DNA from: Chitinophaga varians | GTDB taxonomy: Bacteria > Bacteroidota > Bacteroidia > Chitinophagales > Chitinophagaceae | Assembly (NCBI RefSeq): GCF_014529945.1 | Contig: NZ_JACVFB010000003.1 | Location: 372,001-436,000, forward strand | Direction of reading: 5' to 3' | Length of the DNA stretch: 64,000 nt | Shown here: one piece after another, positions 9,494 to 18,005 of the stretch | Numbering within the stretch: position 1 is the first letter of the stretch | Layout of the letters: every line of letters starts with the position of its first letter | Made by a program: the position numbers and the translations under genes | Notes under the pieces: model-generated | What the model was told of the DNA's origin: nothing | Database searches by the model: none | The model's input: the letters and a program-made list of their open reading frames with translations, nothing else

Positions 9494-10999
9494 ATGAAAA
9501 CTCACGCTCTACTGTTATTGGCATATCTGCTGGGCTGCCTGCCCCTGACTGCACAAACATCCAAAACCACTACCCTGTCCAAAAAAGCACTACAGGATAA
9601 GATCAAAGGTGGCTGGGCAGGACAAACCATCGGCGTCACTTTCGGTGGCCCCTATGAGTTCCGGTACAATGGCACTTTTATCCAGGACTACCAACCACTG
9701 GAATGGCACAAGGGATACGTAAAAGAAGTAATGGACAGTTTTCCGGGCTTATACGACGACCTGTACATGGACCTCACCTTCGTAGACGTCATGGAACGCC
9801 ATGGCCTCGATGCGCCGGCCGACTCCTTCGCGCAGGCATTTGCCCATGCGGGTTATGTGCTGTGGCATGCCAATCAGGCGGCCCGGTACAATATCCTTCA
9901 GGGCATCCGGCCACCTGCTTCCGGTCACTGGCAGCATAATATGCACGCGGATTGTATCGACTATCAGATCGAAGCCGACTACGCGGGACTGATGAGCCCC
10001 GGCATGCCTAACGCAGCGTCCCGCATCAGTCATAAAATAGGGCATATCATGAACTATGGCAACGGCTGGTACGGTGGCGTATATGTGGGCGCCATGTATG
10101 CGCAGGCTTTTGTTTCCAACGATATCAGACAGATAGTCCGCGATGCGCTGCGCGTGATTCCGGCCCATAGTAAGTTCTATCAGTGTATGTCAGATGTGGT
10201 CCGCTGGCATCGGCAGTATCCGGACGACTGGCACCGTACCTGGTTTGAGCTGCAAAAGAAATGGTCATCGGATGTCAGCTGCCCCGACGCCATCTTCAAC
10301 CCGGTGAACATCGATGCCACCATCAACTGCGCCTATGTGATCATGGGATTGCTGTATGGCAACGGCGACTATGCCAAAACGCTGGAAATAGCCACCCGCG
10401 CCGGCCAGGACGCCGACTGTAACCCTTCCACCGCCGGTGGTATCCTGGGCACGATGTTAGGATATGATAAGATCCCGCAGCAATGGAAAGACGGGCTGAC
10501 AGGAGCAGAAGACGTCGACTTTAAATATACCAGCATCTCCCTGAATAAAGCGTATGCTATCAGCTATCGGCATGCACTGGAAAACATCAAACGGAACGGA
10601 GGGAAAGACGAGGGCGACAACGTGATCATTCCACTACAAACACCCGAACCAGTGGCATTTGAAGAAAGTTTTCCCGGCCTCTCGCCTATCGACAAAAAAG
10701 ATTTTCACGTCAATGGTAATGAGATCACCCTCGCGATAGAAGGCAACGGCTTTGTATTAGGTGGTTATGCAGCAAAAAAGAGAGAGGTGGCCGATCATGT
10801 GATCACTGCCACTGTCAGCATCGATGGGCAGGTAACAGACACCATCAGGATGCCGACGAACTATCAGATACGCAAAGATGAAATCTGTTACCGGCTGGAC
10901 CTGCCCGCCGGCAAACATCTCATCAAAGTGCAGGTTGTGGATCCCCATCCGGATTATGAACTCCGTACAGGCTATTACGTTACCTTCCGCAGAAAATAA
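9494..10999 (+). CDS. Secreted ADP-ribosylglycohydrolase-family protein
   Basis: A 501-residue protein with a clear signal peptide (MKTHALLLLAYLLGCLPLTAQ). The body carries the ADP-ribosylglycohydrolase (DraG/ARH, PF03747) pattern: KIKGGWAGQTIGVTFGGP near the start, DDLYMDLTF as the first metal-binding segment and RAGQDADCNPSTAGGILG as the second. The C-terminal 110 residues form an extra beta-rich domain. Characterised ARH proteins hydrolyse ADP-ribosyl bonds in the cytoplasm. Export to the periplasm makes another N-glycosidic or sugar substrate more likely, which is an inference. It converges with the VIT gene. Confidence 0.8.
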   Translation: MKTHALLLLAYLLGCLPLTAQTSKTTTLSKKALQDKIKGGWAGQTIGVTFGGPYEFRYNGTFIQDYQPLEWHKGYVKEVMDSFPGLYDDLYMDLTFVDVMERHGLDAPADSFAQAFAHAGYVLWHANQAARYNILQGIRPPASGHWQHNMHADCIDYQIEADYAGLMSPGMPNAASRISHKIGHIMNYGNGWYGGVYVGAMYAQAFVSNDIRQIVRDALRVIPAHSKFYQCMSDVVRWHRQYPDDWHRTWFELQKKWSSDVSCPDAIFNPVNIDATINCAYVIMGLLYGNGDYAKTLEIATRAGQDADCNPSTAGGILGTMLGYDKIPQQWKDGLTGAEDVDFKYTSISLNKAYAISYRHALENIKRNGGKDEGDNVIIPLQTPEPVAFEESFPGLSPIDKKDFHVNGNEITLAIEGNGFVLGGYAAKKREVADHVITATVSIDGQVTDTIRMPTNYQIRKDEICYRLDLPAGKHLIKVQVVDPHPDYELRTGYYVTFRRK

Positions 11000-11001
11000 T
11001 C

Positions 11002-11691
11002 TTATCCGCCAATCAGCCGGGCAATAGCAAAGGCGCAGCCCGCGGCGATAGTACCAATAACGGCTACACGAACGCCGCCGAGCAGGGGATTCAACCCGGT
11101 GAGGCGGCTTTTGAAATAGCCGAAAACAAAGAGGCAGATAATAGTGATCACCGCTGATATCTTCAACCCTTCCAGCCCATCGCTCACAAAGAAATAAGGC
11201 ATCAGCGGAATGAGTCCGCCTATGATATAGGAGACACCAATATTAAGCGCACTTTTAGTGGCCCTGCGTGCGTCCGGCTTCTCCAGGCCCAGTTCATACT
11301 TCATCATAAAATCGGCCCAGCGGTCTTTGTCGGTGATCAGCTCCGCAGCAGCTTTCTGCTGTAATTCACGGCTAAGGCCCAGTTCCGCAAAGAATGTCTC
11401 TACCTCTTCCCGCTCCTTTTCCGGAACAGCCTCAATTTCTTCATATTCCCTTTTCAGTTCACTGTTGTAATGGTCCTGTTCTGTTTTACCGGCCAGGTAG
11501 CCTCCCAGCCCCATGGCAATGGAACCTGCTGCTATTTCCGCCAGGCCGGCTATCACGATGAGATTTACGTCCTTCACGGTGCCGCTCAGGCCTGCTGCCA
11601 GCGCAAAAGGGACCGTCAGGCCATCAGACATGCCGATCACGATGTCGCGTAACAGCTCAGAGCCGGTGAAATGTTTTTCCTGATGTGTCAT
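11002..11691 (-). CDS. VIT1/CCC1-family transporter
   Basis: A 229-residue membrane protein of the vacuolar iron transporter family, which moves Fe2+ or Mn2+. The first helix carries DIVIGMSDGLTVPFALAAGL, the family signature, and the second AGLAEIAAGSIAMGLGGYLA. A charged cytoplasmic stretch rich in Glu (about residues 70-130) matches the metal-binding helical domain. Three further hydrophobic segments follow residue 145. A promoter-like TATTTTTG lies on the minus strand at 11727-11734, which would give a leader of roughly 30 nt. It is divergent from the metal-efflux operon. Confidence 0.9.
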   Translation of the reverse strand: MTHQEKHFTGSELLRDIVIGMSDGLTVPFALAAGLSGTVKDVNLIVIAGLAEIAAGSIAMGLGGYLAGKTEQDHYNSELKREYEEIEAVPEKEREEVETFFAELGLSRELQQKAAAELITDKDRWADFMMKYELGLEKPDARRATKSALNIGVSYIIGGLIPLMPYFFVSDGLEGLKISAVITIICLFVFGYFKSRLTGLNPLLGGVRVAVIGTIAAGCAFAIARLIGG

Positions 11692-11800
11692 AAAATGAAG
11701 CTGTTTGAAAACAAGGAGATATAGGACAAAAATAAAATGTCTCTGTCAATAATCCCGCTACCATCTGATTTTTTATCGGGCCTCAATTTCCAAATATGTT

Positions 11801-11808
11801 TATCTTTG
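11801..11808 (+). promoter_or_regulatory. Candidate Bacteroidota -7 element
   Basis: TATCTTTG matches the TAnnTTTG element of Bacteroidota sigma-A promoters and lies 18 bp before the first ATG of the metal-efflux locus. I see no clear -33 TTTG at the usual distance, so this is a partial promoter only. Confidence 0.4.
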
Positions 11809-11825
11809 GCCCCGATAGATCATTT

Positions 11826-12224
11826 ATGAAAAAGGCCACTGCAATATTTCTCTTATTGGTGTACCTGTTTGGCAGTACCGATGCCAGCCAGTTGCTCAAG
11901 TTCCCGTTGCTGGTGGAGCATTTTCAGAAACACAAGCAGGAGAATGTTCATATGACCCTGCTCACGTTCCTGAAATTGCATTATGTGGATGAACAGCCTT
12001 TTGACGATGATTATCTGCAGGACATGCAGCTGCCGTTCAAAACACCGGACATTATCTGTATGACACTTCCTACCGTAGGCCCACCGGCGCCGGTCACCCT
12101 GTTTACTCCTGTGATAGAACTGCCCCGGGAAGATTACCTGATCATCAATGACGGGCCTCCTCCCTTCCGGCTTCCGGACGTCATTTTACAGCCTCCCAAA
12201 TCCTTATCAGCGTCCTTGTCCTGA
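11826..12224 (+). CDS. Small exported protein heading the metal-efflux locus
   Basis: A 132-residue protein. The ATG at 11826 gives a short signal sequence (MKKATAIFLLLVYLFGSTDAS); a start ten codons earlier would bury it. The central part contains ..LLKFPLLVEHFQKHKQEN..TFLKLHYV..DYLQDMQLPFK.., and the tail is rich in Pro and Leu. I recall similar short proteins upstream of CusA/CzcA pumps in Bacteroidota, but I know no assigned function. It lies 182 bp before the pump gene in the same direction, so it is probably part of the same metal-response unit. Confidence 0.7.
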   Translation: MKKATAIFLLLVYLFGSTDASQLLKFPLLVEHFQKHKQENVHMTLLTFLKLHYVDEQPFDDDYLQDMQLPFKTPDIICMTLPTVGPPAPVTLFTPVIELPREDYLIINDGPPPFRLPDVILQPPKSLSASLS

Positions 12225-12406
12225 TATAACTGAATGATACAGGCTACTGTACCTGGCAGCGTTTTACGCCGCCGTATGGTCTTTTTTCCTGATGCCTGAA
12301 CTTTTTCCGTCCTCCCCGGGTTTAAAAACCAGGCGTACAACACTGTTGTGCTGCTTTGCGGGTGTAGCGGGAAAACGTATCATTCTGCATTCATCATTTT
12401 CTTAAA

Positions 12407-15400
12407 GTGTACGTTTTGTTAAACAGTATTATCCATTTTTCCATTAAAAACAAGCTGGTCATCGGCCTGTTTATATTGGCACTCATTGGATGGGGAAGCT
12501 ATTCTGTTACGCAGCTGCCCATCGATGCGGTGCCCGATATCACCAACAACCAGGTATTGGTCATTTCCTCCGCGCCCAGTCTGGGTGCGCCCGATGTGGA
12601 ACGGCTCATCACCGTGCCCATCGAACAGGCGACCCGCAACATCCCCGGTATCATCGAACAACGCAGCTTTTCCCGGTTTGGACTAAGCCTTGTCACCATC
12701 GTCTTCAACGACCAGACAGATGTTTACTGGGCCAGGCAACAGGTGAGCGAGCGACTGATACAGGTGCGACAGCAAATACCACCAGGCATCACGGAACCGG
12801 AACTGGGGCCTGTTACCACCGGCCTGGGTGAAGTATTCCAATACGTCGTAAAACCCAAACCCGGCTACGAAGGCAAATACGACCTCACTACCCTGCGCGA
12901 TATACAGGACTGGACCGTGCGGCGCCAGCTCCTCAGTACAGAAGGCGTGGCCGATGTCAGCTCTTTCGGCGGTACGGTCAAACAATACGAAGTAGCCGTC
13001 AACCCCGACAAACTGAAAAGTTACCAGATCACCATCTCCGACGTTTTCCGCGCCTTACAGACAAACAACCAGAATACCGGTGGCGCCTATATTGAAAAAG
13101 GCCCTAACGTGCTGTTTATCCGCAGTGAAGGCCTCGTTCAGGGCCAGGAAGACATTGGTAACATCGCCGTAAAAAGGATCAACAACGGTATTCCCGTTCT
13201 CATCCGCGATGTGGCCACCGTGAAAATAGGTACTGCCATCCGTTACGGCGCCATGGTATTCAACGGCGAAAGCGAGGTGTCCGGCGCGGTGGTGATGATG
13301 CTGAAAGGGGAAAACAGTAATAAAGTCATCAGCAATATCAAAGAGAAGATCGCCGCCATCGAAAAAACACTGCCGGAAGGCGTTGCCATCGAGGCTTTCC
13401 TCGACCGGACCAAAATGGTGGACAACGCCATTTCCACCGTTGAGCGCAACCTGCTGGAAGGCGCCGCCATCGTGATCCTGGTGCTGGTGATCTTCATGGG
13501 TAATATCCGGGCAGGCCTGATCGTGGCTTCCGTGATACCGCTGGCCATGTTGTTTGCCCTGATTATGATGAACCTGTTCGGCGTAAGCGGCAACCTGATG
13601 AGCCTCGGTGCGCTGGACTTCGGCCTGTTGGTAGACGGCGCGGTGATCATCATCGAAGCGGTGATGCACAAGCTCACGCGGGGCGCCACCCTCAGCGGCG
13701 TCAAACAGCTCACCCAGGAGCAGATGGACGAGGAAGTGGAATCCTCTGCCAAAACCATGATGAACAGCGCCGCCTTCGGCCAGGTGATCATCCTCATCGT
13801 ATACCTGCCGATCCTTTCATTGCAGGGCATCGAAGGCAAGATGTTCCGCCCCATGGCAGAAACCGTATCCTTCGCCATCCTCGGCGCATGCCTGCTGTCA
13901 CTCACCTATGTTCCGATGATGGGCGCGCTCTTCCTCAACAAAAAACTCAGCCATAAGGAAAGTTTCGCGGATAAAATGATGACGCGCATCAAACGCATAT
14001 ACGATCCACTGTTACAGAAAACACTGGGTATCCCTAAAATGATCGTGGGGGTGGCCGTCGTGCTCTTCCTCATAGCGGCGTTTATCCTTTCCCGTATGGG
14101 CGGAGAATTTATTCCGCAGCTGGAAGAAGGTGATTTTGCGGTAGACACCCGGCTGCTGACCGGCTCCTCGCTCACCACCACCATCAAAGGCACCAGCCAG
14201 GCAGCACAGGTACTACGCAAGCAGTTTCCTGAAGTAGAGAAAGTAGTGGTGAAAATAGGTTCCGGCGAAATACCCACCGACCCGATGCCGATGGACGCCG
14301 CCGACCTCATGGTGATCCTCAAACCCAAACATCAGTGGACCAGCGCCTCCTCTTTCCCCGAACTGGCCGGCAAAATGAGTAAAGCGCTGGAAGAAGTTCC
14401 GGGTATCACCACCGGCTTCCAGTTCCCGGTACAAATGCGTTTCAACGAGCTGATGACCGGCGCCCGCCAGGACGTAGTGTGTAAAATATTCGGAGACGAT
14501 CTCGACTCATTGGCTGCCTATGCCGATAAGATCGGCGCCGTGATTGGCACTGTAAAAGGAGCGAAAGACCTGTACGTGGAAACAGTGACCGGTATCCCGC
14601 AGCTGGTAGTCAACTACAACCGCGAAGCCATCGCCCGCTACGGCGCTTCTGTCAGTGATGTCAACAACACCATACAGGCCGCCTATGCAGGCGCTTCTGC
14701 CGGACTGGTATTTGAAAACGACAGACGGTACGATCTCGTGGTACGCATGAACGATGAGCAGAAACAGGACCTCGATGAAATCAATAATCTTCAGGTAGGA
14801 TTACCTAACGGAGAACAGGTACCGCTGCATGTACTCGCCGATATCAGCATCCAGGACGGTCCTTACCAGATACAACGGGAAGATGCCCGTCGCAGAATTA
14901 CCGTCGGTTTCAACGTACGCGGCCGCGATGTGCAAAGCATCGTAAAAGAATTGCAGGCCAAAGTAGGTAAACAGATCAAACTCCCTACCGGTTATTATAT
15001 TACCTATGGCGGTCAATATGAGAACCTGCAGCATGCCACCAAAAGACTGAGTATAGCCTTGCCCGTTGCCCTGCTGTTAATATTCCTCATGCTGTTTTTC
15101 GCTTTCCGCAAATTAAAATACTGCCTGCTGATATTTTCCGCTATCCCGCTGTCGGCCATCGGCGGCGTATTCACGCTGTGGCTGCGCGGCATGCCGTTCA
15201 GCATTTCTGCCGGCATCGGTTTTATCGCCTTGTTTGGCGTCGCGGTATTAAACGGTATCGTATTAATCGGAGAAATGAACCAACTAAAAATCAGTGGTAT
15301 GACCAACATCCGGCAGATCATCATACAGGCCACCCATGACCGGTTAAGGCCCGTACTGATGACCGCCACCGTGGCCTCTCTGGGCTTCCTGCCCATGGCC

Positions 15401-16780
15401 CTCAGCAACGGCGCCGGCGCAGAAGTGCAACGCCCGCTGGCCACCGTCGTGATCGGTGGACTGATCACCGCTACCATGCTCACCCTGGTAGTGCTCCCTG
15501 CCCTCTTTTTATTGTTTGAAGAAGGATGGAAAAAACCGAAACCGGCTGCTTTGATGATACTCCTACTGGTGGCAGCGCCTTCTTTGCTGAAAGCACAGGA
15601 TGCCCGGCCACTGACTTTACAACAGGCCCTTCAGACGGCACAGCAACAAAACCTGCAACTGAAGCTCAACCAGCAGCAGGCGGCATATTATGAAGCGATT
15701 GCCCGCAGCAGCACCGATCTTCCTAAAACCTCGCTGGCAGCGGAATTAGGAAGCGTCAATAGTGCCATGTTCGATAATAAATTCACCATCTCACAGGGCT
15801 TCTCCTTCCCCGCTGTCTACAAACGGCAACGGCAGGTATATGAACGGGAATGGCAACAGGCAAAACTTCAGACAGCACTGCAACACGCAGAAATAGCACG
15901 GCTGGTGAAGCTGGCTTATCTCCAGCTGCAATACCTGAAAGCCAAGAAAACGCTGCTGCAGAAAACAGACAGCATCCTGTCCAGTTACTCAAGAGTGGCT
16001 AAAATCCGCTATGACAACGGCGAGAGCAACCTCCTTGAAAAAGCCACCCTCGACAATCAGTCCCAGCAAGCCCGCATACAACTGGATATGATACAGACCG
16101 ATCAGAAAACGGCGGTCACCCAGCTGGGCATGCTGCTGCATGAAACCACCGCCAACATTGATCCGGTGGATAGCCTCAGCAGCGCAGTGGTACTGTTTGA
16201 CAGCACCACCCTGCAACAACACCCTTTCCTGCGCGCCTATCAGCAACAACAGGAAGTCACCAACAGCAAAACACAACTGGAAAAGGCAAAGCTGCTGCCC
16301 GACTGGACACTGGGCTACACCAATCAGTCCTTTATCGGCTGGCAGTCTGATAAAAACCAGGTAGAACGTTATTACGGAGGCGGGCACCGGTTCTCTGCCG
16401 CACAGATAGGCATCGGCATTCCCATCTTCGCGTCCGCGCAGAGAGCGCGTATCAAAGCAGCGCAACAAATGCAGGCCAGCGCTGCGACTGCGACCGAACT
16501 GGCCACCGTACAGCTGCGCACGCAGCTGGAACAAAACTGGAACGACTATCAGAAATATCAGCAGGCGATCCGCTACTATCAGGAGTCAGCCCTGAAACAA
16601 TCTGATATCATCATCCAGACGGCCAACATCAGCTATAAAAACGGCGAAATAGGGTATATCGAATGGAGCACCCTCATCAGCAACGCCATCGCCCTGCAAA
16701 GCCAGTATATCGATGTTTTGAAGGAACTGAACACCCGGAAAACAGAACTGGAGTATTTATTACAATTCAATCAGCAATAG
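12407..16780 (+). CDS. czcA: CzcA-like heavy-metal RND pump fused to a TolC-like outer-membrane channel
   Basis: A 1457-residue fusion starting at GTG 12407. Residues 1 to about 1040 form a full RND pump (..LPIDAVPDITNNQV.., paired periplasmic loops, about twelve membrane helices). The fourth helix reads LDFGLLVDGAVIIIE with D404, D410 and E417, the pattern of the HME1 (Zn/Co/Cd, Czc) class rather than the Cu/Ag class. From about residue 1050 a second hydrophobic segment (MILLLVAAPSLLKAQ) resembles a signal peptide and leads into a TolC/CzcC-type outer-membrane efflux protein of about 390 residues (LTLQQALQTAQQQN..). Such fusions occur elsewhere in Bacteroidota. The adaptor gene follows after 1 bp. 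Confidence 0.92.
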   Translation: MYVLLNSIIHFSIKNKLVIGLFILALIGWGSYSVTQLPIDAVPDITNNQVLVISSAPSLGAPDVERLITVPIEQATRNIPGIIEQRSFSRFGLSLVTIVFNDQTDVYWARQQVSERLIQVRQQIPPGITEPELGPVTTGLGEVFQYVVKPKPGYEGKYDLTTLRDIQDWTVRRQLLSTEGVADVSSFGGTVKQYEVAVNPDKLKSYQITISDVFRALQTNNQNTGGAYIEKGPNVLFIRSEGLVQGQEDIGNIAVKRINNGIPVLIRDVATVKIGTAIRYGAMVFNGESEVSGAVVMMLKGENSNKVISNIKEKIAAIEKTLPEGVAIEAFLDRTKMVDNAISTVERNLLEGAAIVILVLVIFMGNIRAGLIVASVIPLAMLFALIMMNLFGVSGNLMSLGALDFGLLVDGAVIIIEAVMHKLTRGATLSGVKQLTQEQMDEEVESSAKTMMNSAAFGQVIILIVYLPILSLQGIEGKMFRPMAETVSFAILGACLLSLTYVPMMGALFLNKKLSHKESFADKMMTRIKRIYDPLLQKTLGIPKMIVGVAVVLFLIAAFILSRMGGEFIPQLEEGDFAVDTRLLTGSSLTTTIKGTSQAAQVLRKQFPEVEKVVVKIGSGEIPTDPMPMDAADLMVILKPKHQWTSASSFPELAGKMSKALEEVPGITTGFQFPVQMRFNELMTGARQDVVCKIFGDDLDSLAAYADKIGAVIGTVKGAKDLYVETVTGIPQLVVNYNREAIARYGASVSDVNNTIQAAYAGASAGLVFENDRRYDLVVRMNDEQKQDLDEINNLQVGLPNGEQVPLHVLADISIQDGPYQIQREDARRRITVGFNVRGRDVQSIVKELQAKVGKQIKLPTGYYITYGGQYENLQHATKRLSIALPVALLLIFLMLFFAFRKLKYCLLIFSAIPLSAIGGVFTLWLRGMPFSISAGIGFIALFGVAVLNGIVLIGEMNQLKISGMTNIRQIIIQATHDRLRPVLMTATVASLGFLPMALSNGAGAEVQRPLATVVIGGLITATMLTLVVLPALFLLFEEGWKKPKPAALMILLLVAAPSLLKAQDARPLTLQQALQTAQQQNLQLKLNQQQAAYYEAIARSSTDLPKTSLAAELGSVNSAMFDNKFTISQGFSFPAVYKRQRQVYEREWQQAKLQTALQHAEIARLVKLAYLQLQYLKAKKTLLQKTDSILSSYSRVAKIRYDNGESNLLEKATLDNQSQQARIQLDMIQTDQKTAVTQLGMLLHETTANIDPVDSLSSAVVLFDSTTLQQHPFLRAYQQQQEVTNSKTQLEKAKLLPDWTLGYTNQSFIGWQSDKNQVERYYGGGHRFSAAQIGIGIPIFASAQRARIKAAQQMQASAATATELATVQLRTQLEQNWNDYQKYQQAIRYYQESALKQSDIIIQTANISYKNGEIGYIEWSTLISNAIALQSQYIDVLKELNTRKTELEYLLQFNQQ

Positions 16781-16781
16781 C

Positions 16782-17933
16782 ATGCGGAAGATATTCATAT
16801 ACATCGCCATCACCGGCTTCCTATACGCCTGTAACAATAAACCGGCAGCAGAAAAAACACCCGCCGAAAACAAACCGGCGCCAGACAATAACACGGTTAC
16901 CCTCGACAGTGTCCAGAAAAAAAATGCAGGCATCGTGCTCGACACCGTACGGATGGTAAACATGCACGCCACCCTCCGCGCCACCGGCACGGTAGACGTG
17001 CCTCCGCAAAACCTTATCTCCATCAGTTTTCCCATGGGCGGTTACCTCAAAAGCACCCGCCTGCTGCCTGGCAGCCAGGTATCCAAAGGAGAAACCATCG
17101 GTACGATGGAAGACCAGAGTTATGTGCAGCTACAACAGGAATACCTGACCGCCAAAGCCAATATGGAATACCTGTCGGCCGATATGGACAGACAACGTAC
17201 CCTCAGCGAAGCGGACGCCATCAGCAAAAAACGATATCAACAGGTACTCAATGAATACAAAACAGCGCAGGTAACGTTGAAGTCTGTAGGCGAAAAACTG
17301 CGGATCATCAACATCAATCCGGATAAACTCACCGTGGGCAGCATCTCCCGTACCGCCCCGCTCTTCTCTCCTATCAATGGTTACGTGACAAAAGTGAATG
17401 TCAATATTGGCCGGTATGTGATGCCTTCTGATGTGATGTTTGAGCTGGTCAACCCGGAAGATATCCACGCGGCCATCACGGTGTTTGAAAAAGATATACC
17501 CGCCTTCCATAAAGAACTGAAAGGCAAAGTGACACTGGTAGACAGACCCGACAAAGTATATGATATCGAAACCATCCTTGTCACTAAGAACATCAACGAC
17601 AACCGGAGCGGCCTGATACACTGCCACTTTGAAAATCCCGGACACGACCTGCTGCCCGGTATGTTCCTCAATGCCACTTTTGACATGGATAACCAGCAGG
17701 CGCTCGCTGTGCCGGAAGATGCAGTGGTACGTTATATGGGCAAAGAGTATGTGTTCATCACCAAAGATGGCAACAGCTTCACGCTGACACCCGTTAACAC
17801 CGGCCTGAAAGAAAGTAAAATGGTACAGCTGCTGCCCGGTGGAAAAGACCTCACCAATGAAAAGATCGTGACAACAGGCGCGTATTCGTTGTTAGGTAAA
17901 CTGAAAAATACCGGCGAAGGAGCAGAGGAGTAA
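16782..17933 (+). CDS. RND efflux periplasmic adaptor (CzcB/CusB-like) lipoprotein
   Basis: A 383-residue membrane-fusion protein linking the RND pump to the outer-membrane channel. It begins with a lipoprotein signal (..FLYACNNK, Cys17) and a Pro/Ala/Lys linker. Next come a barrel-sandwich domain around an alpha-helical hairpin (residues about 65-200; ..GSQVSKGETIGTMEDQ.. and ..NGYVTKVNVNIGRYV..) and the beta-barrel and membrane-proximal domains (..LLPGMFLNATF.., ..VPEDAVV..). No His-rich metal-binding N-terminus is present. It starts one base after the pump stop codon, so translation is probably coupled. Confidence 0.93.
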   Translation: MRKIFIYIAITGFLYACNNKPAAEKTPAENKPAPDNNTVTLDSVQKKNAGIVLDTVRMVNMHATLRATGTVDVPPQNLISISFPMGGYLKSTRLLPGSQVSKGETIGTMEDQSYVQLQQEYLTAKANMEYLSADMDRQRTLSEADAISKKRYQQVLNEYKTAQVTLKSVGEKLRIININPDKLTVGSISRTAPLFSPINGYVTKVNVNIGRYVMPSDVMFELVNPEDIHAAITVFEKDIPAFHKELKGKVTLVDRPDKVYDIETILVTKNINDNRSGLIHCHFENPGHDLLPGMFLNATFDMDNQQALAVPEDAVVRYMGKEYVFITKDGNSFTLTPVNTGLKESKMVQLLPGGKDLTNEKIVTTGAYSLLGKLKNTGEGAEE

Positions 17934-17941
17934 ATTTATTC

Positions 17942-17999
17942 GATCATTTAGTCATTTGATCATTTACTTAATACATAAGTGATCAAATGACTAAATGAC
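17942..17999. terminator. Large palindrome built of 8-mers between convergent genes
   Basis: Perfect 19-bp arms TCATTTAGTCATTTGATCA (17944-17962) and its complement (17980-17998) flank a 17-nt centre that can itself pair (CTTA/TAAG). The arms are made of near-repeats of ATCATTTA. It lies between the stops of the adaptor gene and the GH95 gene and could act as a bidirectional terminator; there is no T run. A relative lies at 42270-42345. Confidence 0.6.
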
Positions 18000-18005
18000 A
18001 ACATC

